Positions 24,103-32,394 of a stretch of DNA of 36,652 nucleotides are shown in pieces. A program made the translations under genes and the position numbers. The notes below the pieces were generated by a model. The model did not search any database. It worked only from the letters and a program-made list of their open reading frames with translations, and was not told the DNA's origin. The stretch spans positions 1 through 36,652 of the forward strand of contig JAHQVM010000112.1 of NCBI GenBank assembly GCA_019634365.1, in the 5' to 3' direction. Position 1 is the stretch's first letter. Each line of letters opens with the position of its first letter. Source of the DNA: Flavobacteriaceae bacterium (lineage in GTDB: Bacteria; Bacteroidota; Bacteroidia; Flavobacteriales; Flavobacteriaceae).

Positions 24103-26100
24103 TTGAAAATACTCGATCGGTACATATTAGTGGCATTTTTGAAGACGTTTATTAGCGTCTTCATTATTTTAATGTTCATTTTTGTACTGCAAACCATCTG
24201 GCTATATATTTCTGAATTGGCCGGGAAGGACCTGGATGTTTGGATCATATTGAAGTTCCTCTGGTACTTCTCACCCAAATTGATCCCATTAGTATTACCA
24301 CTAACAATCCTTGTGAGCTCCTTGATGGTCTTCGGAAACTTTTCCGAAAAGTATGAGTTCGCCGCCATGAAGTCCACGGGGATTTCCTTGCAACGGGCCA
24401 TGCGAAGTCTTACCATCTTCATACTTGGCCTGGCATTGCTGGCCTTTTTCTTTGCCAATAACGTTATCCCCTATTCAGAATACAAATGGCAAAACCTGAG
24501 GCGGAACATTGCTCAGGTAAGTCCGTCTATGGCCATTGTGGAAGGACAGTTTAGTAGTATTGGAGATGACACCAATATTAAAGTATCTGAAAAATACGGT
24601 GAAAATGAACAGTTCTTAAGGGAAGTTATCATTCACCAAAAAAACGCCAAACGCCCTGCAAAAAATGCCATTGCCATTATTGCGAAAGAAGGTGAGTTGG
24701 CCAGTGTAGAAGGAAGTAACACCCTTTCGTTAATACTTTACGATGGCTATTATTATGAGGATGTGCAAGTAAAGAACCTCTCCAAACAGCGCAGTCTTCC
24801 CTTTGCTAAAAGCTACTTCGAACGATATACCATTAATATCGATCTTACCAAGCTGAATGATGCCGATATCGATAAGGATAATAAGTTGAGCAACCACAAT
24901 ATGTACAGGGCTAGTGAGTTGGTTACAGAGATCGATAATCTATCCGAAGAATTTACTAAAAACATCGACCAGTTTGCGGTCGACATGTATTATCGCCTCG
25001 GACTCCCCAAAAAGAAGGATTCCACTGCACGCAAAAGACAGCGGGACACGACGGTACAGCAGGTGATGGATGTCTTTACCAATGACAGAAAGACCAAAAT
25101 CCTGCAAACGGCCTTGGATAATGTTAGAGGTTCAAAGAAATCTGTAGAGGCTAAAAAGAGTCAGTTCAAACAAAAAATAAAACGACTCAACAAACACGAG
25201 ATCGCCTTTCATGAGAAATTCGCCTTGGCCATTGCCTGTATCATCCTCTTCTTTGTAGGAGCCCCGTTGGGAGCCATTATTAGAAAGGGAGGTATGGGAT
25301 TGCCCATGGTCGTGGCCGTGCTCTTATTCCTCACCTATCATTTTATTGGGATTTTTGCCAAGAACAGTGCCGAAGATGGGACCATGCATCCTTTTATTGC
25401 GAGTTGGTTGAGCACCTTTATCATGTTCCCACTAGGAATTTGGCTCACGTATAGAGCTACGACCGATCAGGGGATTTTCGATATGGATGCCTTCCTGCAA
25501 CGCTTCAATTTCCTAAAAAAGAAAAAAGACGAACCCGAAATTGTCGAAGAACCCATTTTATTAACGCAGCACGAAAAAGCTATGGTATTGTCCAGGACCG
25601 AGGATCAATTAATGGATATTGTAAAGAACTACCGTCAATATGATTATTCCGAAGATGTGCGAAAAGCTTCGTTGCGCGAACTAAAACTGAAAGGGTATAC
25701 CGAGGAACAACTTAAAATGTCTCGGAATTTTGAAAACGCCAAGTACTCAAGTGCCCATACTGAATTCAAGAGTTTTAAGAAACATTCAAAAAAGGCCTTA
25801 CTGTTTTATGGGCTTTCCTTATTGTCTTTTTTCTTCCTAATTCTAGCCGCAACCCTAGACCTTCATTTGTTCGGCGGCATAGCGGAAGTGCTCTTTTATT
25901 TGCGCCCCTTATTCATTATCGTATTCATCTACTATGCTGTTAGAGGAGCACTTAATGAAATCAAGTTCTATGAGGCACTTGGCAAGAAAAGGGAAACCGG
26001 AATTACCTGGATCATACTGCTCTTTGGGTTACTGTTATACGTCCTCATTTTTTTCTACACCAAAAAAAGAATGAAGGAAGAATTGCAAATGATTCGTTAA
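24103..26100 (+). CDS. lptG: LptF/LptG family permease (lipopolysaccharide export)
   Basis: This 665-residue YjgP/YjgQ family membrane protein starts with KILDRYILVAFLKTFISVF, the conserved family start. N-terminal membrane helices lie at about 10-35, 55-80 and 100-125, then a periplasmic beta-jellyroll domain, then helices from about 370 (FALAIACIILFFVGAPLGAI). With LptB and LptC it extracts lipopolysaccharide from the inner membrane. It is longer than the roughly 360 residues of E. coli LptF/G: an extra C-terminal part of about 180 residues adds a charged region and two or three more helices. The start codon is TTG at 24103; no in-frame ATG or GTG fits the family N-terminus. Which of LptF or LptG it is cannot be settled. 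Confidence 0.88.
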   Translation: MKILDRYILVAFLKTFISVFIILMFIFVLQTIWLYISELAGKDLDVWIILKFLWYFSPKLIPLVLPLTILVSSLMVFGNFSEKYEFAAMKSTGISLQRAMRSLTIFILGLALLAFFFANNVIPYSEYKWQNLRRNIAQVSPSMAIVEGQFSSIGDDTNIKVSEKYGENEQFLREVIIHQKNAKRPAKNAIAIIAKEGELASVEGSNTLSLILYDGYYYEDVQVKNLSKQRSLPFAKSYFERYTINIDLTKLNDADIDKDNKLSNHNMYRASELVTEIDNLSEEFTKNIDQFAVDMYYRLGLPKKKDSTARKRQRDTTVQQVMDVFTNDRKTKILQTALDNVRGSKKSVEAKKSQFKQKIKRLNKHEIAFHEKFALAIACIILFFVGAPLGAIIRKGGMGLPMVVAVLLFLTYHFIGIFAKNSAEDGTMHPFIASWLSTFIMFPLGIWLTYRATTDQGIFDMDAFLQRFNFLKKKKDEPEIVEEPILLTQHEKAMVLSRTEDQLMDIVKNYRQYDYSEDVRKASLRELKLKGYTEEQLKMSRNFENAKYSSAHTEFKSFKKHSKKALLFYGLSLLSFFFLILAATLDLHLFGGIAEVLFYLRPLFIIVFIYYAVRGALNEIKFYEALGKKRETGITWIILLFGLLLYVLIFFYTKKRMKEELQMIR

Positions 26101-26137
26101 GTCCATTATTTCCTATAATCCAATCGGCTACATTCCC

Positions 26138-26145
26138 TATCTTTG
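26138..26145 (+). promoter_or_regulatory. candidate -7 box for ribB
   Basis: TATCTTTG fits TAnnTTTG, 19 nt before the ribB ATG. No -33 TTG at the right distance. The 64-nt gap before ribB is too short for an FMN riboswitch and shows none of its conserved stems. Confidence 0.45.
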
Positions 26146-26164
26146 CAGGAGCAAAAAGTAGATT

Positions 26165-27313
26165 ATGCTTACTACCGAAAACAGTACTGCCATTCAGTTG
26201 AACACCATAGAGGAAGCCATTGCCGATATTCGTGCTGGCAAAGTTGTAATTGTCGTTGACGATGAAAACCGTGAGAATGAAGGGGATTTCATTGCTGCCG
26301 CAGAAAAAGTGACGCCAGAAATGATCAATTTCATGGCTACCCATGGAAGAGGGCTTATTTGTGCGCCTCTTACCGAACAACGATGTAAGGAGTTGGAGCT
26401 CAACATGATGGTTGAAAACAACACCGTATTGCATCATACACAATTCACAGTTTCGGTAGATCTTATTGGTCACGGCTGTACGACAGGTATTTCGGTGCAT
26501 GATCGCTCCAAGACCATTCAGTCCCTTGTGAATCCTGATACCAAAGCATCGGATCTAGGTCGCCCTGGGCATATTTTCCCATTGAAAGCCAAAGAAGGTG
26601 GCGTGCTGAGAAGAACAGGACATACGGAAGCCGCTATCGATCTTGCTCGCTTGGCAGGACTACAACCTGCGGGTATACTTGTAGAAATTCTGAATGAAGA
26701 TGGAACCATGGCCCGCCTTCCCCAATTGGTTGAGGTAGCTAAAAAATTCGATCTGAAGCTTATTTCCATTGAAGATCTTGTGGCCTATAGAATGGAGCAT
26801 GATTCCTTGATTGAAAAAATGGAAGATTTCGATATCAATACCAAATTCGGAAGCTTCCGCTTACGGGCCTACAAACAAACGACTAATGATCAAGTCCACA
26901 TTGCCCTTACCAAAGGAAGTTGGGCCAAGGATGAAGCAGTTGCCGTTCGAGTGAATTCCACTTTGGTGAACAATGATATCCTGGGAACCCTTACCAACAA
27001 TGCGGATAAAAAGCTTGACAATATGTTCAAGGCGATTAATTCGGAAGGAAAAGGTGCCATTGTGTTTATCAATCAGCAAAGTCAGTCACTAAACTTGTTG
27101 AATCGTTTGTCGCAACTTCGTGAAATGCAGGACGGAGAAACGGTGGTGAAAGCCCCAAGGATTGAAATGGATAACAAGGATTTCGGTATCGGTGCACAAA
27201 TCCTACACGATCTCAACATTAGTAAAATCCGATTGGTTTCCAACCGGGAACAGGGAAAGCGTGTGGGAATGATTGGCTACGGACTGGAAATTACAGACTA
27301 TATTCCTTTTTAA
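26165..27313 (+). CDS. ribB: 3,4-dihydroxy-2-butanone-4-phosphate synthase with degenerate GTP cyclohydrolase II half
   Basis: This 382-residue protein is built like RibBA. The RibB half (residues 1-205) is intact: [11 protein letters not shown] (32-42), [10 protein letters not shown] (60-69), [11 protein letters not shown] (104-114) and RRTGHTEA (149-156) bind ribulose 5-phosphate and Mg2+ to make the four-carbon unit of riboflavin. The second half (about 222-382) keeps the GTP cyclohydrolase II fold ([18 protein letters not shown]) but has lost the three zinc cysteines: the canonical SECLTGDVFGSLRCDCG reads [18 protein letters not shown]. The RQEGRGIGL loop reads NQQSQSLNL. It should therefore not hydrolyse GTP; a separate RibA is expected elsewhere. 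The 3' end overlaps the convergent aminotransferase gene by 23 nt. Confidence 0.92.
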   Translation: MLTTENSTAIQLNTIEEAIADIRAGKVVIVVDDENRENEGDFIAAAEKVTPEMINFMATHGRGLICAPLTEQRCKELELNMMVENNTVLHHTQFTVSVDLIGHGCTTGISVHDRSKTIQSLVNPDTKASDLGRPGHIFPLKAKEGGVLRRTGHTEAAIDLARLAGLQPAGILVEILNEDGTMARLPQLVEVAKKFDLKLISIEDLVAYRMEHDSLIEKMEDFDINTKFGSFRLRAYKQTTNDQVHIALTKGSWAKDEAVAVRVNSTLVNNDILGTLTNNADKKLDNMFKAINSEGKGAIVFINQQSQSLNLLNRLSQLREMQDGETVVKAPRIEMDNKDFGIGAQILHDLNISKIRLVSNREQGKRVGMIGYGLEITDYIPF

Positions 27314-28502
27314 GCACTTCTGAAATTACCTCAGCCATTTTAGTGGCTCTTTCGTGTACATCTTCCGAAGACCAACCTATTTTCACCAATGAAGAAATGG
27401 TTCGTCCCATCCATGCATCACTGGCTGAAAAATCGGTAGCATTCAAATCCTGTATCTGATTTCTGATTTCAGAAGGTACATTTCCTAGAGCCTTAAGATC
27501 TCTTAGGTGTTCCCAACCATTAATATAGTGCCAGTTATTGGTGTACCAATAAAAACAAGCATCCACACCGGCTTCACTTAATGTTTTATGCGCTTTTTGG
27601 GTAAGCTCAATTGAGGGAAGGAAGAAATTCAGGAAAGAATAATTTTCCTCTCCTCCATCGGGTACTCTTCTAAAAGTGACACCACTCACCTGCTCCAAGG
27701 CATTTCTCATAATGGTATAGTGTTCCTTTTGTTTGGCGAGGAAATGATCGAATTTACTCAATTGCCCTAAGCCCACGGCTGCATGCAATTCAGAGATACG
27801 AAAATTATAACCCAATGCCGGATGGGTTTCGGCACCGCGATCCTTGCCCACATGGTCGTGCCCATGATCTTGGTACTGATCTGCATGTACAGCATACTGT
27901 TTATTATTGGTAATAACGGCTCCGCCTTCTCCACAGGTAATGGTTTTTACAAAATCGAAAGAGAAACACCCTAAATCTCCATAGCTTCCCAAAGGTTTCC
28001 CTTTGTAGGTACCGCCTATGGCTTGACAGGCATCTTCCAGTAGTATGAGGTCATGTTTATCACAAATGGCCTGTAGTGCGTCCAAATCGGCCATGGAACC
28101 GCACATATGCACGGGCATGACACAACGGGTTTTATCGGTAATGGCTGCTTCCACAGCAGCGGGATCCAAAGTGAGGGTATCATCAATATCCACTAAAACT
28201 GGAACCGCACCCAACATCATGATCGACTCAAAACTAGCTACGAAGGTAAAGACAGGCATGATCACCTCATCCCCTGCTCCCACACCGGCAGAAGCCAATG
28301 CTACGGTTAGGGCCGAAGTTCCACTGGAAACCAATTGGCAATGCTCTACCTGCATGCGCTGGGCAAAAGCCGTTTCGAACTCCTTGGCTTTCCAGTGTCC
28401 GTTTCGCATTCCGTCGAAACCATAGCGCATAAGCACGCCACTATCCAATACATCGTTTACGTGTTTTCTTTCTTCTTCTCCAAAGGCTTCAAATCCTGGC
28501 AT
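27291..28502 (-). CDS. DegT/DnrJ/EryC1/StrS family aminotransferase
   Basis: This 403-residue fold-type I PLP enzyme is of the sugar-aminotransferase family. The PLP Lys lies in SFDFVKTITCGEGGAV (residues about 180-195). The substrate-side loop ILLEDACQAIGGTYKGK and the N-terminal region (HWKAKEFETAFAQRM, SSGTSALTVAL) match the family. Members aminate keto-sugars for surface polysaccharides or antibiotics, often next to sugar-nucleotide genes. No such genes are nearby, so the substrate is unknown. Its last eight codons overlap the end of ribB on the other strand. A well-formed promoter lies upstream at 28549-28580. Confidence 0.9.
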   Translation of the reverse strand: MPGFEAFGEEERKHVNDVLDSGVLMRYGFDGMRNGHWKAKEFETAFAQRMQVEHCQLVSSGTSALTVALASAGVGAGDEVIMPVFTFVASFESIMMLGAVPVLVDIDDTLTLDPAAVEAAITDKTRCVMPVHMCGSMADLDALQAICDKHDLILLEDACQAIGGTYKGKPLGSYGDLGCFSFDFVKTITCGEGGAVITNNKQYAVHADQYQDHGHDHVGKDRGAETHPALGYNFRISELHAAVGLGQLSKFDHFLAKQKEHYTIMRNALEQVSGVTFRRVPDGGEENYSFLNFFLPSIELTQKAHKTLSEAGVDACFYWYTNNWHYINGWEHLRDLKALGNVPSEIRNQIQDLNATDFSASDAWMGRTISSLVKIGWSSEDVHERATKMAEVISEVLKKEYSL

Positions 28503-28548
28503 AGCAATCTAATATTTTGAGGTTAGGTAACGTTTGTAAGACGTGTTG

Positions 28549-28580
28549 CAAAGATAAGGGTTGCGTTTATGGGGTGCAAT
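28549..28580 (-). promoter_or_regulatory. promoter of the DegT-type aminotransferase gene
   Basis: On the minus strand, TTG (28579-28577), a 20-nt spacer and TATCTTTG (28556-28549) match the Bacteroidota promoter. The start is about 40 nt before the ATG. The -33 box overlaps one copy of a direct repeat that may be an AraC-type site. Confidence 0.7.
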
Positions 28581-28603
28581 GATAATATACTATATTGCAA
28601 TGA
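28575..28603. promoter_or_regulatory. direct repeat TGCAATGA, 21 bp apart
   Basis: Two exact copies of TGCAATGA (28575-28582 and 28596-28603) start 21 bp apart, two helical turns. They lie in the region shared by the divergent aminotransferase gene and the methyltransferase-AraC operon. AraC-type regulators usually bind such direct repeats, and the regulator encoded at 29234-30064 is a candidate. The same sequence also holds an inverted repeat TGCAAT/ATTGCA. Confidence 0.4.
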
Positions 28604-28635
28604 AACCGAAAACTATGGTAAATGGTTTATAACAT

Positions 28636-29244
28636 ATGAACAACGAGCAACAGTATTGGTCCCAACGCTACATAGAAAACCGTACTGGTTGGGATTTAGG
28701 GCAGGTTTCCACTCCCATAAAGGAATATGTAGATCAATTAAAGGACAAGGAGCTGAAGATTTTAATTCCCGGAGCAGGTAACGCCTACGAGGCAGAATAT
28801 ATGTTTCGGGTAGGTTTTAATAATCTGTACATTATCGATATCTCTCCCCTTCCGTTGAAAAACTTTAAGGAGCGTGTTCCCGATTTTCCTTCAGATCAAA
28901 TTATAGAGGGCGACTTTTTCAAATTGAAGGACAGCTTCGATCTCATCATAGAACAAACCTTTTTCTGTTCTTTTCCGCCTGTAGATAACAATCGGGAAAG
29001 GTATGCGGCCAACATGCATAAGTTATTGTACGACAACGGCAAACTTGTGGGACTTTGGTTCGACTTTCCTCTGACTGGGGATCTTACCAAGCGACCTTTT
29101 GGGGGAACCAAAGCTGAATACGAATCGTTGTTCTCGCCCTATTTTGAATTGAAAACCTTGGAAGCATCCTACAATTCAGTTCCCAATCGTGGGGCAAAAG
29201 AACTTTTCGGGATATTAATTAAAAAGAAAGAAGATGATATTTAA
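28636..29244 (+). CDS. TPMT-family SAM-dependent methyltransferase
   Basis: This 202-residue class I methyltransferase is related to thiopurine S-methyltransferase and to plant halide/thiol methyltransferases. Visible motifs are RYIENRTGWDLGQ near the N-terminus, ILIPGAGNAYEAEYM (SAM-binding motif I), IIDISPLPL and EQTFFCSFPP. It probably methylates a thiol, halide or other small nucleophile in the cytoplasm; the substrate is unknown. The last 11 nt overlap the AraC regulator gene, so the two genes are co-transcribed. Confidence 0.85.
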   Translation: MNNEQQYWSQRYIENRTGWDLGQVSTPIKEYVDQLKDKELKILIPGAGNAYEAEYMFRVGFNNLYIIDISPLPLKNFKERVPDFPSDQIIEGDFFKLKDSFDLIIEQTFFCSFPPVDNNRERYAANMHKLLYDNGKLVGLWFDFPLTGDLTKRPFGGTKAEYESLFSPYFELKTLEASYNSVPNRGAKELFGILIKKKEDDI

Positions 29245-30064
29245 AACGCATTCCCTATCCTCACCACAATCCAAGTATATAGAATCTGTTTTTCATTTCA
29301 AAAACTTTACTCCAGACCATTCCATAGAAAGGGTAGTTCCTACAGGGCATATATTTATCATTTTTGAATTGGACGGTTTTGTGCGAAACACGTACGATAA
29401 TGATACCCTAAAACCGAATCGGGAGTTTACCAAGGTTTGGATTTCGGGCATGCACAAAAATTACATATCCATTTCGGCTCATCAGGATTCCGAAATGTTC
29501 GTAATTCAATTCAAACCTTTTGGGGCACATCCCTTTTTCCACTTCCCGATTCACAAATTGAACGACCGTATCTTGCCTTCGGATGAACTCTTCGGAAATG
29601 AATTACTCGAATTACGCGAGGCCCTTTTAGCTAAGGAAACTTCGGAAGAAAAATTTCAACGAGCTGAAAAATGGTTAACAGGTCGATTTCAAATAGAGAA
29701 AACGCCACCAAACGAATTGCTTGGGGTAATTGAGGAGTTGCAAACAAAATCGGTAGCCAACTACAACCGTATCATTGAAAACTATTCTAAAACGCATAAG
29801 CATTTGATAGATCAGTTTAAAAAATACGTAGGGCTTACCCCTAAATATTACCAGCGAATCTTGCGATTCAATGAAATTTTGCAACAAATTCATAAGGCTG
29901 AAAAAATAGAATGGTCGCAAATTGCCTATCAATGCGAATATGCGGATCAGTCCCATTTTATTAAAGAATTCAAACATTTTTCTGGTTTGAATCCACAGAA
30001 GTTCATAAAGAATGATTTTCATAATGATGAACCTAACTTTTTCCCTTTAGACAGGGAAGGTTAA
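29234..30064 (+). CDS. AraC family transcriptional regulator
   Basis: This 276-residue protein has an N-terminal sensory domain (residues about 1-150) and a C-terminal AraC double helix-turn-helix. The HTH region includes TPKYYQRILRFNEILQQI, then WSQIAYQCEYADQSHFIKEF and FSGLNPQKF, the family signature. The ligand is unknown. The gene overlaps the methyltransferase gene by 11 nt, so it likely controls that operon. A direct repeat of the spacing used by AraC proteins lies upstream of the operon. Confidence 0.9.
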   Translation: MIFKTHSLSSPQSKYIESVFHFKNFTPDHSIERVVPTGHIFIIFELDGFVRNTYDNDTLKPNREFTKVWISGMHKNYISISAHQDSEMFVIQFKPFGAHPFFHFPIHKLNDRILPSDELFGNELLELREALLAKETSEEKFQRAEKWLTGRFQIEKTPPNELLGVIEELQTKSVANYNRIIENYSKTHKHLIDQFKKYVGLTPKYYQRILRFNEILQQIHKAEKIEWSQIAYQCEYADQSHFIKEFKHFSGLNPQKFIKNDFHNDEPNFFPLDREG

Positions 30065-30127
30065 TTTTTTACTATCCCAAGAGTTTTGCTTCCCGTAATA
30101 TTGTTCCACAACTTAAAACAACGTATT

Positions 30128-30538
30128 ATGGATTTAGTAACTGCATTCGGAAACATTAAATGGCTCTCCGTTATCGGAGCCGCAGTCTCTTCATTTCTCA
30201 TTGGTGGGATTTGGTATGGACCTCTTTTTGGAAGGGCTTGGATGACAGAATTCGGTTTTACCGAGGAGGACTTAAAAAAACGAAGTATTCCAAAGACCTT
30301 CGGACTTTCCCTTATATTGGCCTTTATTGCGGCTACTATTCTGGAAATGTTCATTGGTCCGAAGGCAGATCTGGCATTTGGTGCCAGCGCAGGATTCTTT
30401 GCCGGTTTTGGTTGGGTAGCTATGCTATTGGGAATTCTTTATTTATTTGAAATGAAATCACTGAAAGCTTATTTAGTTAACGCAGGCTACTGTGTTGTAA
30501 CATTAACAGTAATGGGTACCATTCTCGGTGCTTGGTAA
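30128..30538 (+). CDS. DUF1761 domain membrane protein
   Basis: This 136-residue protein has four hydrophobic segments and the DUF1761 features IGGIWYGPLFGRAWM and a Gly-rich third helix (GASAGFFAGFGWVAM). The function of the family is unknown. I chose the ATG at 30128: the 14 upstream in-frame codons are AT-rich leader. It is followed after 10 nt by the DUF4287 gene, likely in the same transcript. Confidence 0.82.
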   Translation: MDLVTAFGNIKWLSVIGAAVSSFLIGGIWYGPLFGRAWMTEFGFTEEDLKKRSIPKTFGLSLILAFIAATILEMFIGPKADLAFGASAGFFAGFGWVAMLLGILYLFEMKSLKAYLVNAGYCVVTLTVMGTILGAW

Positions 30539-30548
30539 CAATATAATT

Positions 30549-31079
30549 ATGGAAAAAGGACTACTGGAAAAAACAGGAAAGCCGTTGGATCATTGGATTA
30601 AAATAGTGAAGGCTTCCAAAATTGAAAAACATAAAGCCATTATCGATTTCTTGAAAACCGAACACGGGTTCACCTATGGATACGCCAATTTCGTTTCACT
30701 TAAAGCCCGAAAATCGGACGCGGGATCTATGGATGATATCGATTTGCTAACCAATCAGTACAAAGGGAAAGAACAGTTAAAGCCCTTGTACGATTTGCTA
30801 CACGCTAACATAAGTGCCTTGGGGAATGATGTTACTATTACCCCAAAAAAAGACAGTGTAAGTTTTATACGAAAGCGACAGTTTGTATTGGTAAAACCAG
30901 CCACCAAAACCCGAATTGACTTGGGATTGAAATTGAAAGGCAATACTATTACGGAACGCTTGGAAAATTCCGGTCCATTTGGTGCTATGTGTACCCACAG
31001 GGTTCGATTAACTTCAATAGATGAAATTGACACGGAACTCATGGATTGGATTAAGGAGGCATACGATAGAGCAGAATAA
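30549..31079 (+). CDS. DUF4287 and DUF5655 domain protein
   Basis: This 176-residue soluble protein has an N-terminal DUF4287 (TGKPLDHWIKIVKAS, then HGFTYGYANFVSLKAR) and a C-terminal DUF5655 (PLYDLLHANISALG, KPATKTRIDLGLKL, HRVRLTS). The domain pair is widespread in bacteria and of unknown function. The ATG at 30549 fits the domain start; the frame also opens at 30528 inside the DUF1761 gene, with no support. Confidence 0.85.
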   Translation: MEKGLLEKTGKPLDHWIKIVKASKIEKHKAIIDFLKTEHGFTYGYANFVSLKARKSDAGSMDDIDLLTNQYKGKEQLKPLYDLLHANISALGNDVTITPKKDSVSFIRKRQFVLVKPATKTRIDLGLKLKGNTITERLENSGPFGAMCTHRVRLTSIDEIDTELMDWIKEAYDRAE

Positions 31080-31143
31080 TAGATTAGGGACAGAAAAATT
31101 CATTACGATAAGTCTCATTCAATATTCAAAACAGTAACTTTGA

Positions 31144-31169
31144 AAGACAGCCCTGCCAAGGGTTGTCTT
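31144..31169 (+). terminator. hairpin between the DUF4287 and GNAT genes
   Basis: AAGACAGCCCT / AGGGTTGTCTT form an 11-bp stem (one G-T pair) with a GCCA loop, followed only by CTTTGTTT. It may be a weak terminator. A TAACTTTG box (31135-31142) directly before it could instead make it part of the leader of the GNAT gene. Confidence 0.5.
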
Positions 31170-31189
31170 CTTTGTTTAAAATAGGAGCA

Positions 31190-31720
31190 ATGCATTTAAA
31201 TGTCCGAGAAATAACACATCAAGATATTCCAGGCCTTTTGGCCTACTGGCTGGAATCGGATGATGAATTCATAGTGGGAATGGGTGTGGATCTTTCTAAA
31301 ATTCCATCCCGAGAAGCATTGCAGCAAATGTTTTCAGAACAAATCGGAGCTCACTATAAAGAAAAAAAGGCCTATGCCTTGATCTGGGAAATTGATGGCA
31401 TCGCATCTGGCCATACCAACATTAATCAGATTGAATTTGGAAAGCAAGCCCATATGCATTTACATTTATGGCATGGTGCCCATCGGAAAAAAGGTATGGG
31501 AACGGCATTGGTCCAACAATCCCTCCCCTTTTATTTCGAAAACTACCAACTTGAGGTATTGTATTGCGAACCCTTTGCTTTAAATCCTGCCCCCAATAAA
31601 ACCTTGTCAAAATTGGGGTTCGAATTCATCAAAAACTATGAAACCATTCCAGGTTCGATAAACTTTATGCAAGAAGTGAACCAGTGGAAACTGACAAGAG
31701 AACAATTTCTAAAAGGTTGA
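31190..31720 (+). CDS. GNAT family N-acetyltransferase
   Basis: This 176-residue protein has the GNAT acetyl-CoA pattern: a beta-strand HMHLHLWHGAHRKKGMGTAL (residues about 86-105, with the pyrophosphate-binding R/K-x-x-G-x-G/A form) and a C-terminal NKTLSKLGFEF segment typical of ribosomal-protein and small-molecule acetyltransferases. The substrate is unknown. The start at 31190 has an AGGAG just before it; a TTG at 31163 is also open but lies in a hairpin. Confidence 0.78.
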   Translation: MHLNVREITHQDIPGLLAYWLESDDEFIVGMGVDLSKIPSREALQQMFSEQIGAHYKEKKAYALIWEIDGIASGHTNINQIEFGKQAHMHLHLWHGAHRKKGMGTALVQQSLPFYFENYQLEVLYCEPFALNPAPNKTLSKLGFEFIKNYETIPGSINFMQEVNQWKLTREQFLKG

Positions 31721-31810
31721 ATGAAAACCCGTTATTCAGAAAAATTCAAACTAAAATCGGATGCTGCTCAGAAAAAATATGCTAAGGTCGAAGCCAACGA
31801 TCCGGATTGA
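31721..31810 (+). CDS. possible 29-residue ORF
   Basis: An ATG directly follows the TGA of the GNAT gene and opens 29 codons (MKTRYSEKFKLKS..., very Lys-rich). It overlaps the 3' end of the M23 peptidase gene on the other strand by 29 nt. The immediate stop-start junction would allow coupled translation, but there is no family support. Coding status is doubtful. Confidence 0.2.
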   Translation: MKTRYSEKFKLKSDAAQKKYAKVEANDPD

Positions 31811-32378
31811 GGTAGAACATCTTTTTCCATCCCTGTACGGCTTCAGTATCCCGCAATCCCAAATACGGAAATGGAGTGGTGATCGCATAATGCAAATGCG
31901 GGGGTTTTCCCTTGGCATTCCCAGTATCTCCAACAGTTCCCAATTGAGATCCCATTTTTACAGGTTGCAGCGGAAATGCATCGATACGATCCAAATGGGC
32001 ATAATAATGAAATCGCCATTTTGGTCCCAGTACCATGACAGACTTCCCTCCTTTTCCACCTTCATGGGTGTACACTACAATCCCATAGGTCGCTGCTGTT
32101 ACCGGGGTTCCTTTTTCTTCAAAAATATCGATTCCTTTGTGGGTAATCGAAGAACCCCAAGGATAGGCCCAAAAAGAATTCACGTCCCAATCGGCTGTAG
32201 TCGCTCCCTGAACGGGAATGGACATAGGCTGTGGTAACAAGAAGCCAACTACTAAAACCACCAAGACAAAAATGGAATAGTTGCGGTATTTCTTTCGAAA
32301 AAACAACCAGAAAAACCCTGTAATGAGGGTCGTAAGAAAATTGCGCGTGGTACGGGTAATCATTGCCTTAAGATACAA
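31782..32378 (-). CDS. M23 family metallopeptidase
   Basis: This 198-residue protein has an N-terminal membrane anchor (IFVLVVLVVGFLLPQP, residues about 33-48) and an M23/LytM domain. The zinc ligands are visible: His and Asp in HKGIDIF and His in HLHY, with HYYAHLD between. M23 enzymes cut peptidoglycan cross-bridges or act as amidase activators. Here the enzyme would sit in the periplasm with the catalytic side outward. It starts 16 nt after the nitroreductase gene in the same direction. Confidence 0.87.
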   Translation of the reverse strand: MYLKAMITRTTRNFLTTLITGFFWLFFRKKYRNYSIFVLVVLVVGFLLPQPMSIPVQGATTADWDVNSFWAYPWGSSITHKGIDIFEEKGTPVTAATYGIVVYTHEGGKGGKSVMVLGPKWRFHYYAHLDRIDAFPLQPVKMGSQLGTVGDTGNAKGKPPHLHYAITTPFPYLGLRDTEAVQGWKKMFYLNPDRWLRP

Positions 32379-32394
32379 TAAATACCCAATGGCA

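Noticed and set aside
26101-26164. FMN riboswitch before ribB
   Set aside because: The gap is only 64 nt and lacks the conserved stems; a plain -7 box fits better.
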